A stretch of 64,000 nt of DNA from Acanthosoma haemorrhoidale (GCA_930367205.1 OV884015.1:83566841-83630840), one strand, 5' to 3'. Positions 13,001 to 23,472 are shown, counted from the first letter of the stretch. A program made the numbers and translations. Notes: generated by a model from the letters alone, not told the origin.

Positions 13001-15072
13001 GCGACCGAAAGTGCTCGTTAATAGAAATATCTATATGCGTTTATTTTGATATAGAAATATACCCTTACATTCCAAAAATATATTTATTTTTAATTTCTTT
13101 GCATTAAACTAAGGGAAAATTGTCTCTTTTTTTTTCAAATTTAGAAAAAATATGTAATAAAAAAGCACTTATCAAAATTGGATCAGAGCAGCTCTCATAT
13201 TATGGATTTTGAAAGATGTTATTAATATGTTTAATAGCTCCGTTCAGCTAACTTTAATATTGGAGAATATTATCAGAAATGATTAATCCTGTTGCTAACC
13301 TAGCATAGGACTAAATTACAGCTATTCACTCGAATCAGCTTGGGAAGCTATAGTTTCACTAATTCTCATTTATACACGCATGCGTGAATCTTTTATGTAA
13401 GGGAAGGCATGAAAGATTACTAAACATTATGAGCTCTCAAGTTAAGTCTTAAGTTACCTTTCAACCGGCTTGTTAGATACTGTTTATTGGTAATGAATCC
13501 TTTATGCGTTGCCAAGGAGTACATTTCGTCTAAGTGGTTGTGACCGTAAATACGTACTAAGGAATAGTAAAATGGTAACAGAAAAGGTGCTGAAAAACAA
13601 TAAAAACAAATTGGATATTTATGATATTCAATTATTTTCACACGGGGAGGGGTGGCAATTTATTAACTGTGGTGTTCTTATGATAAATTAGTGGAGTCAC
13701 CAACCTTGTTGGTATGATTCCAGTGGGGTGTGTGTACACTGATGAATTAAAATACAGCAGGCCGTAATCTTCGGAGTTTGGAGCTGTGTCATCCATGAAA
13801 TAGATATTCTTCAATGGCGTTCTAAGAGGCATGAGACCTACTAATGTCATTTACATCTAAAAATGACATTTTTGTTTAAACAGTTTTTCATATTGTATGT
13901 CATTATTTTCCCCCTAAAGAAATATGCAGGTGAACAAAGAAGTATTTCCAGGCCTATATTTATATTTTTGAATTTAAATCATACAAAATCTAATTTTACC
14001 CCATGAAAATTAAATAATATAAACATGATCACACGAATGTGAATGAGTTTTGGGGAGAGAGAGTACACGAAATAAACACTACCTCGCTGTCAAATTGTCA
14101 TAAATCACAAGTTAAAAATAAAATTTACACGAGTCATGAAAAAAAAGAGTACAAAATCAGCGGAGAGACGAAAACCCGCAGTTTGTTTTAACCAACTATT
14201 TTAATTGGAGGCTGTTGGTACCTGGGTGGGGTGTAAACGTTTCTAGGGACAAACGTCAAGTTTAGATATTTACAAGAAAAAATACTCTGCTTTTAGCAAT
14301 ATTTGCTCCACGGCTGATAAATAGAAGAGATAAATCAGAACAGTATTTCAGCGAGCACAAGAACAACAGTTTGCCGAGAAGAGATCCATCAGAGCACAAT
14401 GGACCAACCGGAGCAGAAACTGTTTCTGATTCGAGAAACGGAGGTCTAGTACTGTTTCCTTGTACGGCAAAAGTCTTCCGTCCTAGTGGAATCTTCTCTC
14501 TTAGATGAGCACTTGAAATGAGGGTCTCTTCCAGTCTCAGATATTTCCACAGTGGTGGGCATTTATCGGAGTTTCTACCAGTCACGTTTTTATTTAGACC
14601 CAGAGTACTCATGACATGACTTTTATTACAAAATATTTAGTAGGGTAGTGTACGAACATATCTTTTGGAGGCTAGAAAGATAGAAGGTTAGAAAATATTC
14701 TATATTTTTAGGAACAATAAAACAAATCGGGTTTAATATTAATAAAAACCAGAAACTTTAATCTAACGCGTTCTTTACATGTTACCTTATCTGAAAGAGT
14801 TCTACTTTCATTCAACTACGACTTTTATCTGAGTATTCTACGCCAGTGGTCTCAAAAACGATTCAGTCAATTTGAAAAGGATTTCAAAGATATTAAAAAA
14901 TTGTTTGAGACTCTACAATGTAAATCACGTATTTATTACTTTCCATGCTGGTTGAATAGGTTATTTTTTTCTACATCTCAAGTAATCACATAACTTTTTA
15001 AAAAGAGCTGTTTGCAGTGACCGAGATAGTTGAACACAATAAAATAAATAGAGTAGTTATTTTTTACAATAG
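10064..15072. other. Long intergenic stretch, no gene seen
   Basis: Non-coding by eye. It contains a 19-bp tandem duplication (11257-11294), a small TTGTCATG/CATGACAA inverted repeat near 10750-10770 and an AATGTCATTT/AAATGACATT inverted repeat near 13845. The longest open frame (14262-14612 minus, 116 codons) shows no recognisable motif and is not called. Confidence 0.4.
11257..11294. repeat. 19-bp perfect tandem duplication
   Basis: AGTTTAACAATGAATGAAC occurs twice back to back (11257-11275 and 11276-11294). Confidence 0.9.
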
Positions 15073-15136
15073 TGTCCCCTGTGTATCCTGCAATATTATT
15101 TCATCACTTTCAACGTCGTTTATATATATATATATA

Positions 15137-15454
15137 TGTAAGTTTCGAATTCAGAAACTTAAAAGGAGAAGGAGGTTCTCAGGGTATAAATCGAACACTT
15201 GCAGATGCAGTTTAGAACTGTAATATTAAACATATGTACACATTAGCTAGCGCTACAAATATAACAATAAACCAATAAAACTTATAACTAACCTGAATCA
15301 ATACAATTGTCGATACTTAGAGTTGACCATTGTCTTAACAAGTGTACCCATATCAGGATCAGGAGGTTACAACTAAGCGTCCTTTGATAGTAGCGCTCTC
15401 TGTCGGGACATCTCGCATATGTGCCGAAGTTTGGAGGTTACGTTCAAACTTACA
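15137..15454 (-). repeat. 3' LTR of the self-primed element
   Basis: Identical to 19505-19822. The first bases of this LTR on the element strand, TGTAAG, also supply the TAA stop codon of pol. Confidence 0.95.
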
Positions 15455-18400
15455 TCCCCCCTTTTTGAGACAGAGGGTAATAAAGCCCTTTGGAATAAGG
15501 CACGAGCTTACTAGCATGAAATAAGTTTGACTCCTTTTTACGAAATCTACTATCTATTAAAAATATTACCTCTGAGATTTTCTGTTTTATTTTGAAAGGT
15601 CCTACTCTGATCGCATCTAATTTATCTCTATTCAATTTGTTACTGTTTTGTACATATACAAGGTCTCCAACTTCGTATTCAAACTTTTTAACATTTTTAT
15701 CATAATACTTTTTATTTTGGTTATGTGTCTTTTCTGAGTTTTTATAAGCTATTTCCCTATTATTTTCTAAATTTGTAATTTTATTTTCATTTAGTTCATC
15801 AGGTACAAATGATGCATCTATTCCAGTTAATAAGTAATTGGGGGTAAACCCAGTAGAACTATGTATCGTGTTATTGTATTCCTCGATACACTTTTCTGCT
15901 ACTATTGGCCACGATTTATCTCTATTTTCATGAATTTTGCACCTTATTCTGTTAACTAGTGTTTGATTTGTCCTTTCATTTAATCCATTAGAAAATGCAC
16001 AATCTACTGCTGTAAAAATTAATGTTATCTTTTGTTTATTTACATATTGTTTAAATTGTGCTGAATTTATACCAGGATATTGATCTGTTAATAATGTTTT
16101 TATATTTCCAGCTTTTTCTACTTTCTTGATTAGATTAATAAAATCTTTTGCTATTTGTGTTTTCGAGGTGCTGATATATGCGTACCTTGTGAAATGATCT
16201 ACTACCAAGTGTAGATATTTTATTGTACTTTTATTCCCTTTAAATCCTCCTATTGTATCTAAAGATATTATATCTAGTGGTTCTTTTGCTGGACCAAGTT
16301 GAGACAAGGGAGCCTTAAAGCAACCTATTCTTGACTTATTTTTGATACATGTTTCACAAGATCTGCAAATCAATCTTATATTTTTATACATATTTTTAAA
16401 ATAAAATTTTTTTCCTATTGTTAAAATTAATTGTTTCATTCCTATATGACCTTGATCTTTATGTACACTTTCAATAAGTGAAATACCAAATTCTTCTGTT
16501 ATCCATATTTTCTCACTCTTATTCAGTATTTTGTAAATTATATTATCTTTAATTATGCATTTGTCATCCAATTTTATTAGCTTTTGATTTTCTTTTAAAT
16601 CTTCCAGTTTTAATAAATTTGATGTTTTAATCGCAGAGTTATCATCTGTTTCTTCATTTGATTCTAAAACTGGATTTCTGGATAGACAATCTGCCTCCAA
16701 ATTTTCTTTACCTGGATTATATACAATCTCAAAGTCAAATTGTGAGATATAGTTTAAAATTTGTAGTAGTTCTGGATCATTACTTTTCTTCACATTAAAA
16801 TTTTCTAATGGTCTGTGGTCTGTAAATACCACAAATTTTTTTCCTATCAGATAATATTGCCAGTAAAGTATAGCTTCTTTAATAGCTAAACATTCTATAA
16901 ATATTGCTTTTTTTGTTTTCTGAGCGTTTGTCAATTTTTTTGAAAAGAAAAATACTGACTTTAGAGATTTGTCTTCTTGTGGTTGTTTTAGAATTGCTCC
17001 AACTCCTTCAATACTTGCATCAGTGAATATGTATGTTGGAGATTCTGGATCAAATATTGCTAGCGCAGGCGCTGAGCATAAGTATTTTTTTGTTGTCTCG
17101 AAACAATCTTTACATTGTTTTGACCAGTGAAAATCTACATTTTTTCTTAATAAATTTCTTAAGGGATCTAGCAAAATAGTATGTTTTGGTATATACTCCA
17201 AATAGAAGTTTATTTTTCCTAAAAATTGTCTAACCTGTTTCTTTGTTTGAGGTACAGGAAACTTTTTAATTGCTGTGAGATTGTCATTCATTGGTTTTAT
17301 ATAATTATTTCCTATTTCATGGCCCAGATAAGTTATCTTGTTTTGTGCAAACTGACACTTTGATTCATTTAATTTAAATCCTTGTTTCTGTAGTGCTTTT
17401 AACACTAATTCTACATGTTTTACATGGTCCTCATAATTCTTCGAATGAATCAATACATCATCTATGTAGTTTACAGCAAACTTATCTAGGTTATTTCTTC
17501 TTATCACACTTGACAAGACTCTTTGAAATATAGCCGGAGCAGACTTCAAACCATATGGCAAGCAATTCCATTGCCAATGACCATGATGGGTTACGAAAGC
17601 CAATTTATATTTATCCTTTTCACGCACTGGTATCGACCAAAACGCCGAATTTACATCCAATTTTGAAAAAAATTTACAGTTTCTGGCGCGTACTGTCAGA
17701 TCATCAATCCTAGGAAACGGTTGACTTTCTGGCACAATTATTTTATTTAGTTCCTTAAAGTCAATACAAAAGCGTGATCTTTTTCCTTCTTCATTCTTAA
17801 ATACCATCGTGACAGGAGCTGCATAGGGACTGCTTGATTCTTCAATTAAACCAGCTTTTAATAATTCATCCACTTGCATTTCAATTTCAATTTTGTCTTG
17901 AAATGAGCACCTGTATGGTTTCTTTGAAATATATCTATTTTGTATTAATTTTACTGTTGCTTCATAACCTTTTATTTTTCCTATGTCGAATTTTGACTTA
18001 GCAAAAATGTCCTTATTTTTTTGTATAGTATTTTCTATCTTGTTTATATCTGATATTTCAGTCTTATTAATTTGCCGATCTTTTTGTTTTGTTATCTCTT
18101 TTTGAGTTATTATTAAGTTTTCATCTTGACATAGTTTGAATTTTTTTATTAAATCTAATCCTAATAGAAAATCATCTTTAAAATTAATACTTTTCACAAT
18201 AAAAAACTGAAAATTTTCTTCAATATTACCGATTTTAATTCTTAATACAACCGTACCCTCTGTTTTTGCTACTCCTGTTACCCCTTTTATATTATCTCTC
18301 CCACCTATTATTTTTTTAATATCTTTATTATTATTTAAAAATTCATAATTTATCAAAGAAATATTAGATCCAGAGTCATAAAGACCAATAGCTGGATTTC

Positions 18401-18467
18401 GATTAGCGAGAAATTTTATTTTAATAAGTGGGAGGACTACTCGTTTTTTTTGCCCCTTCAGAGCTTG
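15450..18467 (-). CDS. pol: Pol polyprotein (protease, RT, RNase H, integrase)
   Basis: The frame is open from 18467, just after in-frame TGA TAG, to a TAA at 15450-15452; the first 37 or so codons precede the first possible start and overlap gag. In order: aspartic protease with DSGSNIS (18366-18377 region); reverse transcriptase with YIDDVLIHS (YIDD at 17457-17468); RNase H with TDASIEGVGA and TDHRPL; integrase with an H/C zinc region (HKDQGHIG ... CRSCETC) and a catalytic core SLDTIGGF, LLTDQYPGINS and NERTN, where the second Asp and the Glu are exactly 35 residues apart; then a GPY/F-type module (VGPFKIKQK) and FHASKLVPY. All catalytic residues I looked for are present. There is no ATG of its own: it must be made by frameshifting from gag in the +1 frame. 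No chromodomain is evident. Confidence 0.93.
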   Translation of the reverse strand, partial: QALKGQKKRVVLPLIKIKFLANRNPAIGLYDSGSNISLINYEFLNNNKDIKKIIGGRDNIKGVTGVAKTEGTVVLRIKIGNIEENFQFFIVKSINFKDDFLLGLDLIKKFKLCQDENLIITQKEITKQKDRQINKTEISDINKIENTIQKNKDIFAKSKFDIGKIKGYEATVKLIQNRYISKKPYRCSFQDKIEIEMQVDELLKAGLIEESSSPYAAPVTMVFKNEEGKRSRFCIDFKELNKIIVPESQPFPRIDDLTVRARNCKFFSKLDVNSAFWSIPVREKDKYKLAFVTHHGHWQWNCLPYGLKSAPAIFQRVLSSVIRRNNLDKFAVNYIDDVLIHSKNYEDHVKHVELVLKALQKQGFKLNESKCQFAQNKITYLGHEIGNNYIKPMNDNLTAIKKFPVPQTKKQVRQFLGKINFYLEYIPKHTILLDPLRNLLRKNVDFHWSKQCKDCFETTKKYLCSAPALAIFDPESPTYIFTDASIEGVGAILKQPQEDKSLKSVFFFSKKLTNAQKTKKAIFIECLAIKEAILYWQYYLIGKKFVVFTDHRPLENFNVKKSNDPELLQILNYISQFDFEIVYNPGKENLEADCLSRNPVLESNEETDDNSAIKTSNLLKLEDLKENQKLIKLDDKCIIKDNIIYKILNKSEKIWITEEFGISLIESVHKDQGHIGMKQLILTIGKKFYFKNMYKNIRLICRSCETCIKNKSRIGCFKAPLSQLGPAKEPLDIISLDTIGGFKGNKSTIKYLHLVVDHFTRYAYISTSKTQIAKDFINLIKKVEKAGNIKTLLTDQYPGINSAQFKQYVNKQKITLIFTAVDCAFSNGLNERTNQTLVNRIRCKIHENRDKSWPIVAEKCIEEYNNTIHSSTGFTPNYLLTGIDASFVPDELNENKITNLENNREIAYKNSEKTHNQNKKYYDKNVKKFEYEVGDLVYVQNSNKLNRDKLDAIRVGPFKIKQKISEVIFLIDSRFRKKESNLFHASKLVPYSKGLYYPLSQKGGM
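15455..15466 (-). other. Polypurine tract
   Basis: AAAAAGGGGGGA on the minus strand lies immediately next to the 3' LTR and would prime plus-strand DNA synthesis. It lies inside the last pol codons (KGGM). Confidence 0.85.
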
Positions 18468-19494
18468 CTATCATATCTTGAACTTCTCCATTATTTGTAA
18501 CCTTAATATTCTCATTTTTTATTTTTTTCAATTGTTTATCTTTTAAACGACACAAACTCTCTAAATGAAATCTATTTTGAAAACCTAATTTTTCACATAT
18601 TGTACATGGTTTTTTCTCGCTTGAACATTTTTGTGTTTCTTTCTCTTTTTTTCTTTCATTTAACTTACCAAATTGTTTTAATTTTGCCATATAATTTTCC
18701 ATACTTACAATTGACTTTCTTTCTAATTTATTTTGTATAAAATTTGGTAAGTTAATTACAATCAGATTAATTTGAGTATTTAGTGAGATACTTTCATCTA
18801 TTTCTAACAATAAACTTCTTTTCTTTAACGCATATTCTAACAGGGAACCATTTAAATATTTAAAATTATATGCATATGTTATATCGGTCCAGGACTGTGC
18901 AGAGAAGGTCTCAATAAAGGAATTATTCCAAGCTTCCCAATTAAACATTGAGTTCTGTTTCCAGAATATATTATACCAATCTAATGCAGACTTTTCTAAG
19001 AATAATCTTAGAGCTTCTGCATATTTGTCTTGAGTAATCCCCACTCTAGCACACTCCTGAACGAATAAATTTAGCCATACATTAGCATTTAAATTTTCAC
19101 CATTAAATTTTTCTATAACCATATCTTTAACCCGAGAACACATATGTTTTTCTACGGTACCTGTTATAGCATTGTTTATGTTAGGTATAACCTCTTCTAA
19201 ATATTGATCATAAAATGTAACATTACCTTCTACATCCAAATAAATGTTGCTGAGCTCTACAGTCATTGTTATCACTATTTTTCGAAATTTGTTTCGAATT
19301 CTCAAACTCTTCACCACATTCTTCACTACTGCAGTATCGAAGAGTTGTTTGTGCTGAGTGCTAGACTGTTTATCTTTTGGAAATACAAAAATTTCCGGTT
19401 GGCCAACCAGCTGAATCGTCATAACTTTCACGACCGTGGTTCTGGAATCTTCACCAGCTTCTGAGATGAAATGAAATTTCGCCTTTGTCTCCAT
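18421..19494 (-). CDS. gag: Gag protein, 357 aa
   Basis: The ATG (19494-19492) begins only 10 nt after the 5' LTR, so there is almost no leader. The N-terminal 100 residues resemble nothing I know. A capsid-like helical region follows at about residues 120-270 (motifs NVWLNLFVQECARVG, ALDWYNIFW). Near residue 297 comes a single atypical zinc knuckle, C-x2-C-x9-H-x4-C (CTICEKLGFQNRFHLESLC), longer than the usual C-x2-C-x4-H-x4-C. The C-terminus runs through an A8 stretch (18444-18451) to a TAA at 18421-18423. Pol overlaps this end in the +1 frame. Gag should form the virus-like particle and bind element RNA. Confidence 0.85.
   Translation of the reverse strand: METKAKFHFISEAGEDSRTTVVKVMTIQLVGQPEIFVFPKDKQSSTQHKQLFDTAVVKNVVKSLRIRNKFRKIVITMTVELSNIYLDVEGNVTFYDQYLEEVIPNINNAITGTVEKHMCSRVKDMVIEKFNGENLNANVWLNLFVQECARVGITQDKYAEALRLFLEKSALDWYNIFWKQNSMFNWEAWNNSFIETFSAQSWTDITYAYNFKYLNGSLLEYALKKRSLLLEIDESISLNTQINLIVINLPNFIQNKLERKSIVSMENYMAKLKQFGKLNERKKEKETQKCSSEKKPCTICEKLGFQNRFHLESLCRLKDKQLKKIKNENIKVTNNGEVQDMIASSEGAKKTSSPPTY
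18424..18467 (-). promoter_or_regulatory. Gag-pol overlap with A8 frameshift candidate
   Basis: Pol opens after TGA TAG (TAG = 18470-18468) and gag closes at 18421-18423, so any switch must occur within about 44 nt. The only slippery-looking sequence there is GGGGCAAAAAAAACGAG, with eight A (18444-18451). Pol lies in the +1 frame relative to gag. Slippage of the ribosome, or heterogeneous length of the A run in the RNA, could connect them; a one-base error in the A run of this assembly is the alternative. Confidence 0.6.
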
Positions 19495-19504
19495 TGTATT
19501 GATT
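19493..19504 (-). other. Primer-binding site, self-complementary type
   Basis: Directly after the 5' LTR the element strand reads AATCAATACAAT. Its exact reverse complement, ATTGTATTGATT, occurs on the same strand inside each LTR (19664-19675 and 15296-15307). If transcription starts at that LTR site, the RNA 5' end can pair with this site and prime reverse transcription, as known for Tf1. The site overlaps the gag start codon by two bases. Confidence 0.7.
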
Positions 19505-19822
19505 TGTAAGTTTCGAATTCAGAAACTTAAAAGGAGAAGGAGGTTCTCAGGGTATAAATCGAACACTTGCAGATGCAGTTTAGAACTGTAATATTAAACA
19601 TATGTACACATTAGCTAGCGCTACAAATATAACAATAAACCAATAAAACTTATAACTAACCTGAATCAATACAATTGTCGATACTTAGAGTTGACCATTG
19701 TCTTAACAAGTGTACCCATATCAGGATCAGGAGGTTACAACTAAGCGTCCTTTGATAGTAGCGCTCTCTGTCGGGACATCTCGCATATGTGCCGAAGTTT
19801 GGAGGTTACGTTCAAACTTACA
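19505..19822 (-). repeat. 5' LTR of the self-primed element
   Basis: Identical to the 3' LTR. If the RNA starts at 19675, U3 would be 147 nt and R-U5 171 nt. A weak TTAAG lies about 28-30 nt upstream of that point; no strong TATA box is seen. Confidence 0.95.
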
Positions 19823-20003
19823 TATATATAAGTTTGAACATCGTAGGTATCCAGCCTAATCCCCAAGTCATCGGGATGTAACAAACATGTGAACATAGAG
19901 AGGCTTTAAAAGGCTCAATAAACAGTATTGTGACAACTTTCTATTTGTGATTTCATTCAACCTCTTTTCTTTTTCTTCAGGTTTTTCGTTGACGATCATT
20001 AAC

Positions 20004-20021
20004 TGGTGCCGAAACCCGGGA
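20004..20021 (+). other. Primer-binding site, tRNA-Phe type
   Basis: TGGTGCCGAAACCCGGGA is complementary to the 3' end of animal tRNA-Phe (...TCCCGGGTTTCGGCACCA) over all 18 nt. Confidence 0.8.
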
Positions 20022-22732
20022 GCGGAATGGGTTAGAGTCATTGAGGTGTGAGTTCGCTTTTATTTTTTTTCCTTCTCATTCGTTTTCGTGTTATATAATT
20101 TAAAGTAGGTAAGCAAAATGGTGGAGTTGCGGCCGGCAGCGTTTGAAGTTCCACAGTTACCTCATGAAACCATGGCTGAAGCCCATGCGAACTCGCGGGC
20201 ATGGATGAAGGTGTGGGCAGTGACGTCGCAGGACATGAGGAAAATGATCTTAGACCTTGAAACATTTTCTGGGAAACTGGGTGAGTTGAATAATTTTCTC
20301 AAAGGTGGGGATAGATTTATGGAGATGATAAAAGCCAAGATGGACGAAGGCCTACTCTACCCAGGTGACGATAAGTCAATAAAAGCAGACCTAGTGAGCA
20401 GGGTTAAAGGAAAATGCTGAACCTGATACAGGCGGACGAGGAAACCTCATGGGAGATAGACAAAGAGATAGGTAAAGGCAAGACTGAAGAAAGCATATGG
20501 GGGGGACGATGGACCCAAGAGGAGGATATCTTCTAAATGTTCCAAGAAATTAAATCTCCGAGGCTGAATAGTGGACAGTATGCTGCAGTCCTGGTAGCCC
20601 ACCACAATAAAATAAATGAGAAAATGAGGGAGACGACTAGCGCCGAGGAAGTAGAGGGCAGGATGCGGCTCCTGTCTACGATCTTAAAGGTCCAATTGGC
20701 GAAGGAGACGGGAAGTAAGGAGGGGTTCCCTGATGAGCGATCGTTCCTCGAATGCGCCCAGGCAATGATTGATGCTAGCGCAAGAGAGGAAGAAGTGAAA
20801 ATGCACGAGGATGACAACGATTGGAGCCGGATCTCATATAGGAGAAGCAGGACCCTGAAAGCGGTGTGGAAGAGACAGGAAACACCGTTTGCCGGTAGAG
20901 GCAGAGGAGGGACGGGAGAGAGAAGATGGGGTGGGACGAGCCCGAGGTACGCACCTCGAAAAGAAGATAGGAATGTGATGGTTGTGAAAAGACGGGCCAT
21001 CTGATAGCTCAGTGCCCTCGTACTAAGTGCTTTGAGTGTGAGGAAGAAGGACACATAGCAAGACAATGTCCATACGTGTTTCGTTGAAAGGAATTTCACA
21101 AAGCAGAATTAATGGAGGTGAATAACCAGGAAATTGGGGACAGGCGGAGCACGACCCCTAGAGAAAATGGATCATCAAGCGAGGTCATCAGAGACGTCGG
21201 AGGCAGACGGAGAGGAGTCGAAGCGCAGCGGGAGCAGAAGACGAGAGTGGCAGAAGAATCCATCGCGCAGATGGGGGTGGCGTACGGAGGCTTGAGGAGA
21301 GTGGCAGGAAAGAGGCGACCGCATCCTAAGGTCCAATACAGAGCGGGAAAGGATGTGCGGGTTGCCAATTGTTGGGTTCGGGAAGGGCGAGAGGTGCCTG
21401 ATTTATACTGGCAGCAGCAATACAATAATGTCTCGTGGTGCGTTAGAGAGGTTGCGTGGAGGAGAGAGGGCCCACCAGATCGAGGGATATAAGTGTAAAT
21501 TACTTACTTTGGGGGGACCCTGCGAAGTAGTGGGAGAAGCGGTCGTGGGGCTGAACGAATGGGCAAAGGTAATGGGTGACGTAAAGGTACACGTCGTGGA
21601 AGACATGCCGTGGGAATATCAGATAATAGTGGGGTGTAATTTACTGGGAAAAGTAGGGGCGTGCATAGAAAACGAGGTCTCAAAAATGCCCCAATAACCT
21701 TTCAGCGTCTCATGGACAAACTTCGGAGAGAAATGGGCGAAAATATGTTCCAAATTTAAATGGATGACCTGCTGATCTTCAGCCGAATGGAATTGGAACA
21801 CATTCAACACCTCTGGAACGTATTTAGGAGATTTTGGGTTGAAACTGTCAATAGACAAATCGTCACTGGGGCAGGAGCAGAATAGTTTTTTAGGGCACAC
21901 AATCTCTCAGGGAGGGGTTCAACCAGACTCGACGAAAAGACTTAAAAGGGATTCGGAGATTACGGGGCACGCTCAATTACTACCGCCGTTTCGTGCCGGA
22001 CATGGCAGAATATACGGCACCCATTAACAACTTACTAAGGAAAGGAGCACGGATAATGATTACGCCACTGATAGAACAGTATCCGCAAATGCTTGGCGCG
22101 TTTACAGGAGGCACCGATTTTGGCTTTCCCCAATTTCGAGAAGGAGTTCACGATCACCACCGACGCAAGCGACTATTCCTTTGGGGTAGCATTGTCACAG
22201 AAAGACGGAGACGGGGAAAGACCGGTGGCTTACGTGAGCAGACGCCTGACGGACACGGAGGCACAGCGCTTTGGAAAGAGAACTCCTCGGGATAGTATGG
22301 GCTATTGGGCACTTCCGTCCGTATGTATTTGGCAGAAGGTTTCGAATATTTACGGACTACAGGCCTCTACAATGGGTTGGAAACCTTAAAGAATCCTCCT
22401 CAAGGGTAACGAGGTGGAAAGAATTCTTAGCACAATACAATCTGGATATCATATATAAGCCCGGGAAAGACAACGTCGCAGCAGATTGGCGGTCGCGCGC
22501 TACTATGGTGTACGCCATAGAGAAAAAGGGGAATCATTGAGCGGTATGAGGCAATTTATTGAGGAATGGACGCCTGGAGAAGTGGGCAGGAGCAGCACGT
22601 GATAAGATAGTGTCAGGAGTGCGGAGCCGCCATCAGACGAGTCTATAGGGAAGAGACCGCGTGATATGGAGACAACGGATGAAATCATCAATGATAAGCG
22701 GAGGCAGATTATTTGGAAAACACAAACATCAG

Positions 22733-23375
22733 TGTCGGGTCGTCACTAGAGGGGTGCCTGGTCACCCTAGCCCTGGTGACAAGTGAGGATTGTTTGAGTT
22801 TATAGCCTGGACAATCGTTTCATGACTATCTGACTCCATTTTTGATAGGTATGTGCCACGACAATGCACTATGTTCAAGAGAAGAGGTACAGAGGTTTTT
22901 ATATAAAGAATTAGTCAAGAGTTCAAGCGGAAGCCACGCGTCAACGAGTAGAGGTCACGAGAGACTAATTTACAGGGCTAGGAGCCAGCCTTAAGTACCC
23001 TACCCAGCCTTGTCTACTGGGAGAGGCTGGCAAGGATTGCTTAGGCCTGCGGGCGGTTCCTTTATGTGGTGAGGTACCCGCGACCGACGCCTAATTACCC
23101 GGCCAGCCCTGTCCCCTGGGAGAGGCTGCAAAAGGGTGCTTAGGACCTGCGGGTTCCCTCACTCACGTGGTGAGGTACCTGCGACTGACGGCTGGTGGCC
23201 CATCTCGTGTGACTTAGTTGGCCCCCGCCTTTTATTGCTTCACATTTACAATGATTTATATTTGTTCATGTTATTTACATTTGTCTATAATACATTTAGT
23301 TCATGTTATTTAGGTTTGCTTACAATATATATATACAATAGGGTGATTTATCTTATGTAGTTAGCGGTCGCTACA
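22733..23375 (-). mobile_element. Solo LTR nested in the Ty3/gypsy relic
   Basis: Plus-strand ends are TGTCGGGTCG...GGTCGCTACA, and a perfect 5-bp target duplication ATCAG flanks them (22728-22732 and 23376-23380). It is the reverse of the family at 4226-5108. Inside, a unit of about 99 bp is imperfectly repeated (from about 23005 and from about 23104; each has CAGCC..GTC..CTGGGAGAGGCTG and GTGGTGAGGTACC). It interrupts the pol relic between RNase H and integrase. Confidence 0.88.
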
Positions 23376-23472
23376 ATCAGTTAATCGGAAAATACTCCAT
23401 ACTACGTACGGTAGGAGTCAGATCGTGACGATTTGGTCACCACCGGGAATTTGGGGAGATGAAATATGTCAG

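Larger units (their letters stand above)
15137..19822 (-). mobile_element. Complete young Ty3/gypsy-type LTR retrotransposon
   Basis: Two 318-bp direct repeats (15137-15454 and 19505-19822), identical by eye, bracket gag and pol on the minus strand. The ends are TGTAAG...CTTACA. The target is a TA microsatellite, giving TATA flanks on both sides (15133-15136 and 19823-19826). Identical LTRs imply a very recent insertion. The polypurine tract directly abuts the 3' LTR (15455-15466, AAAAAGGGGGGA on the minus strand). No sequence complementary to a usual tRNA 3' end follows the 5' LTR. Instead there are 12 nt complementary to the LTR itself, as in self-primed Tf1/sushi-type elements. There is no env. 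The element sits inside the 5' end of an older Ty3/gypsy relic. Confidence 0.93.

Noticed and set aside
13840..13875. Short AATGTCATTT/AAATGACATT inverted repeat
   Set aside because: Only 10-bp arms in AT-rich DNA; expected by chance at this length of sequence.
14262..14612. 116-codon minus-strand ORF
   Set aside because: No motif, no neighbouring coding signal and similar openness on the other strand; probably chance.
19505..19822. tRNA-primed site for the minus-strand element
   Set aside because: The sequence after the 5' LTR has no TGG and fits no usual tRNA 3' end; complementarity to the LTR explains it better.
20533..21099. 188-codon minus-strand ORF
   Set aside because: Antisense to the gag relic of the old gypsy element, whose plus-strand frames include two zinc knuckles.
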